Shown one piece after another: positions 8,818 to 17,514 of a stretch of DNA of 55,557 nt. Both the position numbers and the translations under genes were made by a program. Each line of letters begins with the position of its first letter. Position 1 is the stretch's first letter. Under the pieces are notes generated by a model. That model ran no database searches, was not told the DNA's origin, and saw only the letters and a program-made list of their open reading frames with translations. Source of the stretch: Falsiroseomonas oryzae (lineage in GTDB: Bacteria; Pseudomonadota; Alphaproteobacteria; Acetobacterales; Acetobacteraceae); the NCBI RefSeq assembly GCF_027856955.1, contig NZ_JAPSMD010000005.1, positions 1 through 55,557 of the forward strand, read 5' to 3'.

Positions 8818-10467
8818 CTAATCGTCGCTGTTCTGACGCGGTGCGAAGGCTTGGCCAAACGCGACGTCGCTCGTCCCGGCGAAGCGCGCGCGCAGCTCGC
8901 GCTTGAGCAGCTTGCCGGCCGTGTTGCGCGGCAGCGCGTCAGCCAGGATGACCCGTTTGGGTACTTTGAACGGCGCAAGGTGCGCGCGGGCGTGCGCGAC
9001 GAGCTCCCGCTCCGCCTCCTCCGCCGTCATGCGCGGGGCCTCGGCTCGGAGCACCACCACGGCCGCGACCGCCTCGATCCAGCGCGGGTCGGGCACCGCG
9101 ATCACCGCCACCTCCGCGATGGCGGGGTGGGTGAACAGCGCCTCTTCCACCTCCCGGCTGGCCACCAGGGTGCCGCCGGTGTTGATCAGGTCCTTCGTGC
9201 GGTCGACGATCGTCAGGTAGCCTTCCGCATCGGCTGTGGCGACGTCACCGGAGTGGAACCAGCCGCCCTCGAAGGCGCGCGCGGTCTCCTCCGGCATGTC
9301 CCAGTAGCCGACGAGGAGCTGCGGCGAGCGGTGCACGATCTCGCCCCGCTCGCCCGACGCCACGTCACGCATCTCCGCGTCCACGAGGCGGCTCTCGACG
9401 TTGAGCACGGGGCGGCCCACGGAGCCCGGGCGTGCGTCGTGCTCCTCGGGCTTCAGCACAGTCGCGAGCGGCGCGATCTCGCTCTGGCCGTAGCAATTGA
9501 ATGGCCGAACGCCGGGAAGGCGGTCGCGGAGCTCATGCAGCACCGGCACGGGCATGATCGAGGCGCCATAGTAGATCTTGAGCAGAGAGCCGACGTCGCG
9601 CCGGCCGAAGTCGGCGTGGCGCAGCAGCCCGATCCAGACCGTTGGCGGCGCGAAGTAGGAGGTCACGCGGTGCCGCTCGAGCAGCTCCAGCACGCGCGCG
9701 GGCTCCGGCGCTTCGATCAGGATCGTCCAGGCGCCGACGAGGAGCGCCGGCATCATGAAGACGTGCATCTGCGCGGAGTGATAGAGCGGCAGGCTTCCGA
9801 GGATGCGGTCGCTGCCGGCCAATTCCAGGTCCACGATGCAGCTGATGTACTGCGAGATCAGCGCGCGGTGGGTCATCATCGCGCCCTTCGGTGCCCCGGT
9901 GGTGCCGGAGGTGTAGAGCAACTGGACGACGTCGCCGTCGCGCACGTCCTCGCCGGGGGGCTTGTCACCGGGTGAGCCCCAGCGAGGGTCTAGCGCCGTC
10001 GCCACCACGTCCAGCTCGCCGCCGTTGGCGCCGTCGAATGTGCCGGCGATGGCGATCCCGAGTCGATGGCGCACCTGCTCAGCCGTTGCGCGCAGCGCCG
10101 GCTGGGTCAGCAGGGCCGACGCACCGGACTGGCGAGCGATATACTCGAGCTCGCCCGCGGTCAGGGCGTAGTTGGCGGGCACGTGGACGAGCCCGGCCCG
10201 CGCGCAGCCGAGCCAGGCGAGGAGGTAGCCGTCGGAGTTGCGGCCGTAGGCGAGAACCCGATCGCCGGGCTTCAGCCCAGCGGCGAGCAACCGGCGCGCG
10301 ACGCGGTCCGCGGCGAGGTCGAGCGCGGCGTAGGTCCAGGTCCGGTCATCGAACACGAGGGCGTCGCGGTCCCGGAAGCGCGCGGCGGAGCGCCGCAGCG
10401 CGTCTCCGATCGTGTCGCGCCGGATGCGGGGCAATGCCTCAGGGGCAGCCGAGCCTGCAGGGCCCAT
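8818..10467 (-). CDS. AMP-dependent acyl-CoA synthetase / ligase
   Basis: An ANL-superfamily enzyme that activates a carboxylic acid with ATP and joins it to CoA. The P-loop motif YTSGTTGAPKGAMMTH lies at residues 185-200, the adenylate-binding NCYGQSE in mid-protein, GWFHSGDVA and DRTKDLINTGG in the hinge region, and the C-terminal catalytic lysine in PRNTAGKLLKREL. The 549 residues are normal length for long- or medium-chain fatty acid or aromatic acid ligases. The substrate cannot be told from sequence. It is transcribed against the phage operon and is metabolic cargo, not a phage gene. Confidence 0.9.
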   Translation of the reverse strand: MGPAGSAAPEALPRIRRDTIGDALRRSAARFRDRDALVFDDRTWTYAALDLAADRVARRLLAAGLKPGDRVLAYGRNSDGYLLAWLGCARAGLVHVPANYALTAGELEYIARQSGASALLTQPALRATAEQVRHRLGIAIAGTFDGANGGELDVVATALDPRWGSPGDKPPGEDVRDGDVVQLLYTSGTTGAPKGAMMTHRALISQYISCIVDLELAGSDRILGSLPLYHSAQMHVFMMPALLVGAWTILIEAPEPARVLELLERHRVTSYFAPPTVWIGLLRHADFGRRDVGSLLKIYYGASIMPVPVLHELRDRLPGVRPFNCYGQSEIAPLATVLKPEEHDARPGSVGRPVLNVESRLVDAEMRDVASGERGEIVHRSPQLLVGYWDMPEETARAFEGGWFHSGDVATADAEGYLTIVDRTKDLINTGGTLVASREVEEALFTHPAIAEVAVIAVPDPRWIEAVAAVVVLRAEAPRMTAEEAERELVAHARAHLAPFKVPKRVILADALPRNTAGKLLKRELRARFAGTSDVAFGQAFAPRQNSDD

Positions 10468-10662
10468 GGTCCTCTCCTCGAGCGGAGGCGCCCGGACGCC
10501 GGCGCGCCCGAAGACAGGCTAGGCGCCATGCGCCGGCGGAGTCACGCCAAATGGCCGGGCAGGGTATCCGCGGCACGAGTGGAGGTGACGATCGGCAGAG
10601 CGACCGCTCAGGCGCGGTCGCTCCGTCGAGCTACGTTGCGATGCGTTTCTGAATCGGGCTCT

Positions 10663-10679
10663 GAGCCGGACTCCGGCTC
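10663..10679. promoter_or_regulatory. Perfect inverted repeat ahead of the HNH gene
   Basis: GAGCCGGA, one base, TCCGGCTC: an 8-base perfect palindrome ending 14 bases before the HNH start codon and directly ahead of its ribosome binding site. It could be an operator or a hairpin limiting translation; there is no T-run, so it is not an intrinsic terminator. Confidence 0.4.
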
Positions 10680-10693
10680 CGTTGGAGACACGC

Positions 10694-11134
10694 ATGTGCT
10701 CGAAATCGGTTCGGCGATACCGCCATCAGGCCGCCCGGCGCCAAGACTTTCGATGCTGGTACTGCGCCTTCCCGATATGGGATGAGGATCCCGCCACCTT
10801 CGCTGAGCGGCACAGCCTTTCCGTACGGCTTGCGCAGCGCTTCCGCTGCACAGCGGAGCATCTGCAAGCTCGATCCACCGGCGGTGCGGACACGTCCGAC
10901 AACATCGTGGCAGCTTGTGCGCACTGCAATTCGACGCGGCACAGGCGCAAGAACCCACCCTCGCCCGAAGTTTTCCGCACCCAGGTCGCGAGGCGGATGG
11001 AGCGGGGCCGCTGGCATCCTGCGCCGGCACACAGCGCGTTTGCGGTGAGCCGGGAAGCGACGCCGATGAAGGACGCGGAGATTGCTGCCACCGGCGCTGC
11101 GGCTCCGCAGCGCGAGACCCCAGCACAGGGCTGA
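10694..11134 (+). CDS. HNH endonuclease fused in frame to the portal C-terminal tail
   Basis: A 146-residue protein with an HNH nuclease core: a CWYC zinc pair at 21-24, the catalytic-type AEH at 54-56, and CAHCNSTR at 75-82 with the second zinc pair and the conserved Asn. The last 20 residues (127-146, DAEIAATGAAAPQRETPAQG) match the end of the portal protein, and the stop codon sits in the same context as the portal stop (CTGATCATG). The ATG at 10694 has GGAG seven bases upstream. Free-standing HNH proteins are common homing nucleases in phages. The in-frame join to a portal tail suggests it entered at the portal gene end. Confidence 0.8.
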   Translation: MCSKSVRRYRHQAARRQDFRCWYCAFPIWDEDPATFAERHSLSVRLAQRFRCTAEHLQARSTGGADTSDNIVAACAHCNSTRHRRKNPPSPEVFRTQVARRMERGRWHPAPAHSAFAVSREATPMKDAEIAATGAAAPQRETPAQG

Positions 11135-11137
11135 TCA
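11066..11137 (+). repeat. Portal 3'-tail repeat, copy 3 (end of the HNH gene)
   Basis: This copy encodes DAEIAATGAAAPQRETPAQG and ends with the same 18 bases as the true portal gene (11120-11137). Its last base is the A of the start codon of the protease/capsid gene. That tight TGATCATG junction is what an uninterrupted portal-protease operon would show, so copy 3 probably marks the original right-hand flank. Confidence 0.85.
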
Positions 11138-13164
11138 TGACCGCGACCGACGAACCGGGCTGCAGCGATGCCGCGCCGGAACCTGCTATTGCGGCCGCCG
11201 TGGCCGACGTTCCGCTCGTGGCGCACCGCGCGGCCACCGCGCCTGCCACCGTCGACCGTGCCGGACGCACCGTCGAGGTGGTGTGGTCCACCGGCGCGCG
11301 GGCCCGGAACTTCGTCCCCGCCCTCGGCCCCATCACCGAGGAGCTGGAGATGTCGCCGAACGCGGTGCGCATGGATGCGCTCCACTCCGGCAACGCGCCG
11401 GTGCTGAACACCCATCGCAGCATGGACGCCCGCGACGTGCTCGGCCGCGTCACCGCCGCCCGCCTCGATCGCGGCCGCAGCTACGCCACCCTGCAGTTTT
11501 CCGCCGCCGCGGACGTCGAGCCGGTCTGGCAGCGCATCGCGGACGGCACGCTGCGGGCCGTCAGCGTCGGCTACCGCGTGCATCGCTACGAGCTCCGGCC
11601 CGACGCCGCCACCGGCACCACCATCCACCGTGCGGTGGATTGGGAGCCCTTCGAGATCTCCGTCGTGCCGGTCCCGATCGACCGCGACGCCGCCGTCCGC
11701 GCGCAGGGGGACCAGGGCTCCCCCACGCCCGCCATCGAACTCGCCCTGCCCGCTGAGGATCCGCCCATGCCCAACACCACCGACACCCCGGCGGCGCCGG
11801 AACACCCGTCTCCGCCCGAGCCGGAGCGCACCGCGCCGTCGTCCCCGCCGCCCACCGACAACGCAGCGGAGGCCGTGCGCGCCGAGCGCGGCCGCATCGC
11901 CGGTATCGACACTGCCGTCGAGGCCGCCCGCGCCCTCCTGCCGGGCGACAGGGTGGCCGCCCTGCGCGCCGAGGCCGTCGAGCGCGGCTGGTCCCCGGAC
12001 GACACCCGCCGCGCCCTGTTCGACGCCCTGGTCCGCCATGCGCCCCGTCCCTCCGTCCCGGCCAACCCCGCCGCCCACGGCGCGCCGCCGCGGACGGAAA
12101 TCCTCGACGCCATGGCCGAGGCGATCGCCGCCCGCGCCATGCCGGGTTACCAGCCCCAGGGCACCGGCCGCCACGCCGAGTTCATGGGCTGGCGCCCCTC
12201 CGACATGGTCCGCGAACTCCTGTCGCTGGACGGGCAGACGCAGGTGCCGCGCGATCCGGTGCGCCCGGCAGAGCGCGCCTTCCACACCACTTCCGACTTC
12301 CCCGCGCTGCTCTCGGCCGCGGCGAACAAGATGCTGCTGGCCGCCTATGCGCCGGCGGCGCCGACCTACCGGCAGATCTTCCTCCGGCGCGATTTCCGGG
12401 ACTTCAAGCCGCACCGGCACCTCCGCATCGGCGACTTCCCCGTCCTGCAGCCGCTGGCCGAGAACGGCGAGATCCAGGCCGGCACCATGTCCGAGAGCCA
12501 GGAGATCGTGCTCCTGCAGACCTTCGCCCGGCGCATCCGGGTGACCAGGCAGATGCTGGTCAACGACGACCTCGGCGCCTTCACCGACTTCGCCGCCATG
12601 ATCGGCCGCCGCGTCGCCGACTTCGAGAACGCCACGGCCTATGCCCTGATCAACCTCGCCAATGGCGATGGCCCGACGCTCACCACTGGCAACGCCCCGG
12701 TCTTTGCCACGGCGGCGGGGCGGGCGAACAAGGCCGCGGCAGGGACGATCCTGAACGAGGACAACATCGCGGTCGGCCGAACCGCCATCATGAAGCAGCG
12801 CACGCTCGACGGCCTGCCCATCTCGCTCGGCCGCAGCATGCGGGTGCTGGTCGGCCCGACGCTGGAGCTGTCGGCGCTGAAGCTCACCGCGGCGATCACG
12901 CCGGGCAGCTCCGGTGCGGTGAACCCCTATGTCGGGCTGCTGCAGCCGGTGGTGGAGCCGCTGATCGCGGCGAACCGCTGGTATCTCTTCGCGGAGACGC
13001 CGACCACGCCGGTCTATGTCTACGGCTACCTCAACGGCGTCGAGGGGCCGCAGGTCACCACCGGGCCGGTATCCGGCGTCGATGGCATCGAGGTCGGCGT
13101 CATCTTCGACTTCGGCGTCGGCGCGATCGACTGGCGTGGCGCCTGGTTCAACCCGGGCAACTGA
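11137..13164 (+). CDS. Prohead protease / major capsid protein fusion
   Basis: A 675-residue fusion. Residues about 15-190 form the prohead protease: VVWSTGARARNFVP, ALHSGNAPVLNTHR with the catalytic His region, and VSVGYRVHRYEL, DWEPFEISVVPVP. A Pro/Glu/Arg-rich scaffold-like linker follows. Residues about 350-675 are the HK97-fold major capsid protein (TTSDFPALLSAAANKMLL, FARRIRVTRQMLVNDDLGAF, ending in DFGVGAIDWRGAWFNPGN). The protease cleaves the scaffold as the capsid matures. The start at 11137 is set by the overlap with the upstream stop. It is intact, in contrast to the packaging genes. Confidence 0.9.
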   Translation: MTATDEPGCSDAAPEPAIAAAVADVPLVAHRAATAPATVDRAGRTVEVVWSTGARARNFVPALGPITEELEMSPNAVRMDALHSGNAPVLNTHRSMDARDVLGRVTAARLDRGRSYATLQFSAAADVEPVWQRIADGTLRAVSVGYRVHRYELRPDAATGTTIHRAVDWEPFEISVVPVPIDRDAAVRAQGDQGSPTPAIELALPAEDPPMPNTTDTPAAPEHPSPPEPERTAPSSPPPTDNAAEAVRAERGRIAGIDTAVEAARALLPGDRVAALRAEAVERGWSPDDTRRALFDALVRHAPRPSVPANPAAHGAPPRTEILDAMAEAIAARAMPGYQPQGTGRHAEFMGWRPSDMVRELLSLDGQTQVPRDPVRPAERAFHTTSDFPALLSAAANKMLLAAYAPAAPTYRQIFLRRDFRDFKPHRHLRIGDFPVLQPLAENGEIQAGTMSESQEIVLLQTFARRIRVTRQMLVNDDLGAFTDFAAMIGRRVADFENATAYALINLANGDGPTLTTGNAPVFATAAGRANKAAAGTILNEDNIAVGRTAIMKQRTLDGLPISLGRSMRVLVGPTLELSALKLTAAITPGSSGAVNPYVGLLQPVVEPLIAANRWYLFAETPTTPVYVYGYLNGVEGPQVTTGPVSGVDGIEVGVIFDFGVGAIDWRGAWFNPGN

Positions 13165-13197
13165 TCCCCTTCAACCCACCACAGCCGCTTCGTCGAG

Positions 13198-13215
13198 GGC
13201 GCCCCCTGGGGCGCC
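13198..13215 (+). terminator. Hairpin between the capsid and DUF2190 genes
   Basis: GGCGCCCC-CT-GGGGCGCC, a perfect 8-base stem, lies in the 79-base gap after the capsid gene. It lacks a T-run, so it may work as an RNA-stability or processing hairpin that protects the abundant capsid message rather than as a full terminator. Confidence 0.45.
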
Positions 13216-13243
13216 TTCGGCGTTTCAGGAGACGCATAAAGCC

Positions 13244-13594
13244 ATGCGCAACATGATTCGCCCCGAGGCGCGCTCCATCCCGATGGCGGTGCCCTATGCC
13301 GGGGGCATCCTCTCCGGCCAGGGCATGCTGGTCGGCGCCTTCTTCGGCGTCGCTGCTTCCGACGCGGCGCAGAACGCCACTTTCGAATGCGAGACCCGCG
13401 GCGAGTTCGATCTCGCCAAGGACCCGACTCAGGCGATGACGGCCGGGGCACGGGTGTTCTGGGACAACACCAATCGCCGCCTCACCACGACGGCCATCTG
13501 CAACTTCCAGGTGGGCATCGTCACCGAGGCCGCGCTCGCAGCCGACACCACCGTGCACGTCATGCTCGCCCGCGTGCCGGCTGCTGGGGCGTGA
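13244..13594 (+). CDS. DUF2190 family capsid-associated protein
   Basis: A 116-residue protein directly after the major capsid gene. IPMAVPYAGGILSGQGMLVG, FECETRGEFDLAKD, AMTAGARVFWD and CNFQVGIVTEAA are the standard landmarks of DUF2190. The family is a small beta-rich protein next to phage capsid genes, thought to decorate the head. A strong AGGAGA precedes the ATG. The gene overlaps the next one by GTGA. Confidence 0.8.
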   Translation: MRNMIRPEARSIPMAVPYAGGILSGQGMLVGAFFGVAASDAAQNATFECETRGEFDLAKDPTQAMTAGARVFWDNTNRRLTTTAICNFQVGIVTEAALAADTTVHVMLARVPAAGA

Positions 13595-13896
13595 CGGCCT
13601 TCGACGCCGCGCTGGCGGTGCTGGCGGCGGATCCGCACCTCGGGACCGACGCCACCTGGCAGCGCGGCGCGGAGCCGCCGGTCACGCTCCGCGTGCTGCG
13701 CTCGTCGCCGGACCAACTCCGGGACGCCTTCGGCACCACGCTGGTCCAGGCCACGGACGTGCTGACCGTGCGGGTCGATTCCCAGCCCGACATCCAGGCC
13801 GGCGACGTCTTCGCCCTCGGCGCCGAAGTCCTCACCGTGCAGCACACCGAGCGCGACGCCACGGGCGTGGCCTGGCGCGTCCTCTGCCAGCGATAG
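13591..13896 (+). CDS. Putative head-tail joining protein
   Basis: A 101-residue protein beginning with GTG inside the stop of the DUF2190 gene. Features such as the TLRVLRSSPDQLRDAFG and VLTVQHTERDATGVAWRVL segments suggest a small beta-barrel like head-tail joining proteins (lambda FII type). I do not recognise a firm family; the position after DUF2190 is the main reason for the call. Confidence 0.6.
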   Translation: MTAFDAALAVLAADPHLGTDATWQRGAEPPVTLRVLRSSPDQLRDAFGTTLVQATDVLTVRVDSQPDIQAGDVFALGAEVLTVQHTERDATGVAWRVLCQR

Positions 13897-13905
13897 GAGC
13901 CGGCC

Positions 13906-14226
13906 ATGCCGCACAACAGCCTGACCGGTTGGGCCATCCTGTTCGACCTGCTGCTGGGCGCCGCGGCAGGCCTCGCCGGCGGCTTCGTGCGCTGGAACCA
14001 CCCGGAGCGGCGCCGGCTTGGCTTGTGCCTGGTCTGGGAGGTGCCCTCCGCGCCGCTGGTCGGCAGCGCCGGCTACGCGCTCGGTGGCCTGCTGGAGTTC
14101 AACGAATATGGCCGGTTCCTCTTTGCCTTCGTGTTCGGCTACCTCGGCCAGGCGGAGCTGAACGATCTCGCTGTCGCCCTGCTGCGCCATCGCGCCGGCC
14201 TGCCGCCGCGGGATCCGCCCGCGTGA
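13906..14226 (+). CDS. Putative holin (small membrane protein)
   Basis: A 106-residue protein with hydrophobic segments at about 9-27 (AILFDLLLGAAAGLAGGFV), 45-62 and 70-84, separated by a basic stretch (RWNHPERRRLG). This resembles LydA-type phage holins, which form membrane lesions that release the endolysin. The gene is embedded in the head-tail cluster, overlapping the next gene by GTGA. Another membrane role cannot be excluded. Confidence 0.55.
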   Translation: MPHNSLTGWAILFDLLLGAAAGLAGGFVRWNHPERRRLGLCLVWEVPSAPLVGSAGYALGGLLEFNEYGRFLFAFVFGYLGQAELNDLAVALLRHRAGLPPRDPPA

Positions 14227-14945
14227 GGCTTTCCGCCGTCGTCGGCGACCTGCGCAAGGTGCTGGCGGCGGAGGCGCGCACCGGCGAGCGCGCGGCCATG
14301 TCGGCGATCCGGACGGAAACCGATCAGGTGAAGGGTGAACTGAGCCAGCAGGTCACGGGCTCGCTCGGCGGCAATGCTCGTGGCATCGCCAATGCCTGGT
14401 GGTCACAGATCTTCCCGCGCACGGGGCGGTCGCTGCGGCCGGCCGGGCTGGTTTGGACGAAGGTGCCGGCGATTATCGACGCCTTCGAGCGCGGGGCTGT
14501 CATTCGCGCCAAGGGTGGCCGCAAGTTCCTGGCGATCCCAACCGGCTTCAACGCGGCCAGGGGACGGCGGGGGCGTGGTGAGAAGGGCATGCGCGTCACG
14601 CCTGGGCAGATGGTCGCCTCAGGCCAGGCCTTCCTCCGCCCGTTCAAGTCCGGCCGCGGCTATGTCTGGTGCTTGCCGCTGCGCGCGGGCGAGCAGACCG
14701 GCCGGCGCCGGCGCACCCGCCTCATCGCCGGTGGCGTGGCCGAGATCGGCACGAGCAACCGCAAGGGGCGCGAGGCCTGGGCGCGCGGCATGCTGGAGCG
14801 CGGCATGGCGCCGATGGTCCTGCTGCTGCCGCAGGTGACGCTCACCAAGCGCCTCGACGTGAAGGGCGCCGCCGAGCGCGGCCTGCGGCGGCTGCCCGGC
14901 AGATTTGCCGCTGCTTGGGACCGCGAGAGCGGGAGGGCAGCATGA
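14223..14945 (+). CDS. DUF6441-like phage protein
   Basis: A 240-residue basic protein starting at a GTG that overlaps the previous stop. It has an N-terminal helix (VVGDLRKVLAAEARTGERAA), a central WWSQIFPRTGRSLRPAGLVW region, and a C-terminus rich in Arg. Proteins like this, annotated DUF6441, lie between head-completion and tail-tube genes in Acetobacteraceae and Rhodobacter prophages; a minor head-tail role similar to HK97 gp10 is likely. No catalytic motif is visible. Confidence 0.6.
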   Translation: MRLSAVVGDLRKVLAAEARTGERAAMSAIRTETDQVKGELSQQVTGSLGGNARGIANAWWSQIFPRTGRSLRPAGLVWTKVPAIIDAFERGAVIRAKGGRKFLAIPTGFNAARGRRGRGEKGMRVTPGQMVASGQAFLRPFKSGRGYVWCLPLRAGEQTGRRRRTRLIAGGVAEIGTSNRKGREAWARGMLERGMAPMVLLLPQVTLTKRLDVKGAAERGLRRLPGRFAAAWDRESGRAA

Positions 14946-15388
14946 GCAAGCGGGAGAACGCCATCGCAGCGTTGCACAGCCGGCTCGTGACGTCTCTCAC
15001 GACTCAGAACCCGGCTCCCGTCGTGCTGCGCAGCGAGACAATCCCGCAACGCATCCCGCACGGCGGGCTCGTCGTGCTGCGTGACGGTGACACGGTGGAG
15101 GAGACGGCGATCCTTTCGCCGCTCTGCTGGGCCATTGAGCATCGAGCTGACGTCGAGGTCACCGTCGTGGGCGCGACGCCCGCGGCGCGCTCCGCGCTGC
15201 TCGACGCGCTGCTCGTCGTCATCAGCGACGCCATCACTGCCGACCGCACGCTCAGCGGGGCGGTGGAATGGGCACAGCCCGGGTCGCCCGAGTTCCAGGA
15301 CACCGAGTTCGAAGGCGCCGCGGCGGCGCGATCCGCCCTCGTGCTCGTCACCCTCTGGTTCACCACCGCCGGCACCACGCTGGCCTGA
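14942..15388 (+). CDS. Putative tail terminator-like protein
   Basis: A 148-residue protein starting at an ATG that overlaps the upstream stop (ATGA) and ending 24 bases before the tail tube gene. The opening helix, a central segment TVVGATPAARSALLDALL, and the final beta-strand SALVLVTLWFTTAGTTLA resemble tail terminator proteins that cap the tail tube. The call rests mostly on gene order. Confidence 0.55.
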   Translation: MSKRENAIAALHSRLVTSLTTQNPAPVVLRSETIPQRIPHGGLVVLRDGDTVEETAILSPLCWAIEHRADVEVTVVGATPAARSALLDALLVVISDAITADRTLSGAVEWAQPGSPEFQDTEFEGAAAARSALVLVTLWFTTAGTTLA

Positions 15389-15412
15389 GACCCTGCCGAA
15401 AGGACGACACCC

Positions 15413-16369
15413 ATGCCGCGTGCCATCGGCGCCAACTGCCGCCTGCTCATGCTGCCGGAGGAAACCTACGGCACCGCGCCGACCGACGACTTCCGGCGCA
15501 TGCCCTTCCTGTCCTGCGATCTCGGCGCTGAGCAGCCGCTGCTCGATGCCGACGTCCTCGGCGTCGGCAATGGGCGCGATCCGGCCGCGCCCTTCCTCGA
15601 CACCGTGACGGTGCAGGGGCAGGTCGTCGTGCCGGTGGACTTGAACAACATCGGTCACTGGCTGCGGCTGCTGCTCGGCCCGCCCATCACCACCGGCACC
15701 AGCCCGAACTTCACCCACAGCTTCGGCTCGGGCGCCGCCATGCTGCCGTCGAACAGCATCGAGATCTGCTACCCCGACGTGCCGAGCTACGATCTCTGCA
15801 CCGGCGTGCGCGCCGACACGCTGGAGATCGACTTCTCGCCGAGCGGGCCGGCCACGGCGACCTTCGGCCTCATGGGCCAGGGCTCGGCACGTGGCGCGTC
15901 CTCCACCGGTGGCACGCCCGTCACCGCCGCCTACACCGCTTTCAACAAGGCGCAGGGCGCCATCAGCCGCGGCAGCAGCCCGCTCGCGCAGGTAACTGGG
16001 GCGCGGCTCAACTACGCGAACAGCATGGAGATGGTGCGCACCATCCGCGTCGGCCGAAAGGTGGAAGGCGTCGATCCTGGCATCGCGCGCGCCACGGGCC
16101 AGATCACCGCGCGCTTCGCAGACACTACGCTGCTGACGCAGGCGCAGAATGGCACGCCAGCGGAGTTCGCCTTCAACTACACGATCGACGCGAACCGCAG
16201 CATCACCTTCACGATGCACGAGGTCTACCTGGCGCTGGCCAAGACGCCGATTGAAGGGCCGGCCGGTGTCGAGGCGAGATTCGAGTTTCGCGCCGCCTTC
16301 AACTCCACGGCGACGCGCATGATGACCGCGGTGCTCAAGAATGATCTGGCCGCGGCCGTGTACTCGTGA
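15413..16369 (+). CDS. Phage tail tube protein
   Basis: A 318-residue tail tube subunit that forms the DNA conduit of a siphovirus tail. Recognisable pieces are the start PRAIGANCRLLMLPEETYGT, TVTVQGQVVVPVDLNNIGHWL, the central VTGARLNYANSMEMVRTI repeat of the same fold, and the terminal ARFEFRAAFNSTATRMMTAV. The gene is intact and preceded by a weak AAAGGA. After its stop the operon is interrupted by the minus-strand Bug/MaoC cargo. Confidence 0.8.
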   Translation: MPRAIGANCRLLMLPEETYGTAPTDDFRRMPFLSCDLGAEQPLLDADVLGVGNGRDPAAPFLDTVTVQGQVVVPVDLNNIGHWLRLLLGPPITTGTSPNFTHSFGSGAAMLPSNSIEICYPDVPSYDLCTGVRADTLEIDFSPSGPATATFGLMGQGSARGASSTGGTPVTAAYTAFNKAQGAISRGSSPLAQVTGARLNYANSMEMVRTIRVGRKVEGVDPGIARATGQITARFADTTLLTQAQNGTPAEFAFNYTIDANRSITFTMHEVYLALAKTPIEGPAGVEARFEFRAAFNSTATRMMTAVLKNDLAAAVYS

Positions 16370-16445
16370 GGGCTATTCGGTGCGGCCGATCTGCCGCAGG
16401 CTTCGAGGCCGCCCTCGCTGCTGGCGCTGGCGGCGCGACGCATCG

Positions 16446-17414
16446 TCACTCGATGCGGACGCCCGCGCGCTCCACGACGCCTCGCCACTTGTCCATCTCG
16501 GCCAGCACGAAGCGCGCGAAGGCCGCGCGGTCGAGGGTGCCGGGCTCGGCGCCTTGCCCCGCAAAGCGCTCGCGCACTGCGGGGCTGGTCAGTACCTCCC
16601 GCGCCTCCGCGGCGACCCGGTCCGCCACTGGGGGCGCCATGCCGCCGGGGCCGTACAGGCCGAACCAGGCTGTTGCCTCGAAGCCCCTGATGCCGGCCTC
16701 GTCCATCGTCGGCAGGTCCGGCGCGGAGGGCGCCCGCGTTGCGCTGGTGACCGCGAGCGCCCGCAGCCTGCCAGTAGCGAGATGCGGCAGCACCGTCGGC
16801 AGGCTGTCGAACATCATCGGGATCTGCCCGCCGAGGAGGTCGGTCATCGCTGGGGCCGCGCCGCGGTAAGGCACGTGGACGATGTCGAGCCCCGCCATTG
16901 CCTTGAACAGCTCTCCCGCCAGGTGGTTGGCGCCGCCGACGCCAGTGGAGCCGAAGCTGAGCCTCCCGGGATTGGCCTTGACGTAGGCAACAAGCTCCGC
17001 GACCGACCTCGCGGGCACGGAGGGATGCACCACGAGCGCGTTCGGAACGGTCGCGACCAGCGCTAACGGCGTGAAGTCCGCGCGCGGGTCGTAAGGTAAG
17101 CTGCGCATGAGGCTCGGGTTGATCACGTGGTGCGTCGCGGTCAGCAGGAGCGTCGTGCCGTCCGGCACTGCGCGCGCGACGTCGGCAGAGCCGATCGTCC
17201 CGCCGGCGCCGCTCTTGTTCTCAACCACGACGGTCGTGCCGCGGCCCTCCGCCATGAGCTGCGCGAGGTCCCGCGCCAGGATGTCCGTCGTGCCGCCGGG
17301 CGGGAAGGGCACGATGATGCGCGTAGCGCGTGCTGGCGCCTGGGCGCGGGCCGCCGCGGCTGCCAGCGGTGAGCCCGCGGTGGCGAGGAGCAGGGTTCGG
17401 CGCAGCAGGGGCAT
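16446..17414 (-). CDS. Bug-family solute receptor of a tripartite tricarboxylate transport system
   Basis: A 322-residue periplasmic binding protein with a signal peptide (RRTLLLATAGSPLAAAAARAQA). It then has IIVPFPPGGTTDILAR, VVVENKSGAGGTIGSADVAR and VPYRGAAPAMTDLLGGQI, the hallmark motifs of the Bug/TctC family. Such receptors bind carboxylates for TctAB permeases, but no permease genes are here, as is common for Bug orphans. It is convergent to the phage operon, located between tail tube and tail chaperone genes, with two MaoC genes behind it. The three probably serve one catabolic pathway. Confidence 0.9.
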   Translation of the reverse strand: MPLLRRTLLLATAGSPLAAAAARAQAPARATRIIVPFPPGGTTDILARDLAQLMAEGRGTTVVVENKSGAGGTIGSADVARAVPDGTTLLLTATHHVINPSLMRSLPYDPRADFTPLALVATVPNALVVHPSVPARSVAELVAYVKANPGRLSFGSTGVGGANHLAGELFKAMAGLDIVHVPYRGAAPAMTDLLGGQIPMMFDSLPTVLPHLATGRLRALAVTSATRAPSAPDLPTMDEAGIRGFEATAWFGLYGPGGMAPPVADRVAAEAREVLTSPAVRERFAGQGAEPGTLDRAAFARFVLAEMDKWRGVVERAGVRIE

Positions 17415-17514
17415 CTCGTCCTCCCTTGGTGGCCGCCTTGCCCGGCGGCCGCATTATTGGCGCCCACCAGATGAAGCGCCGCCGGCGGGCGAAAGCGGCT
17501 GTCGCGTCGTGGCC

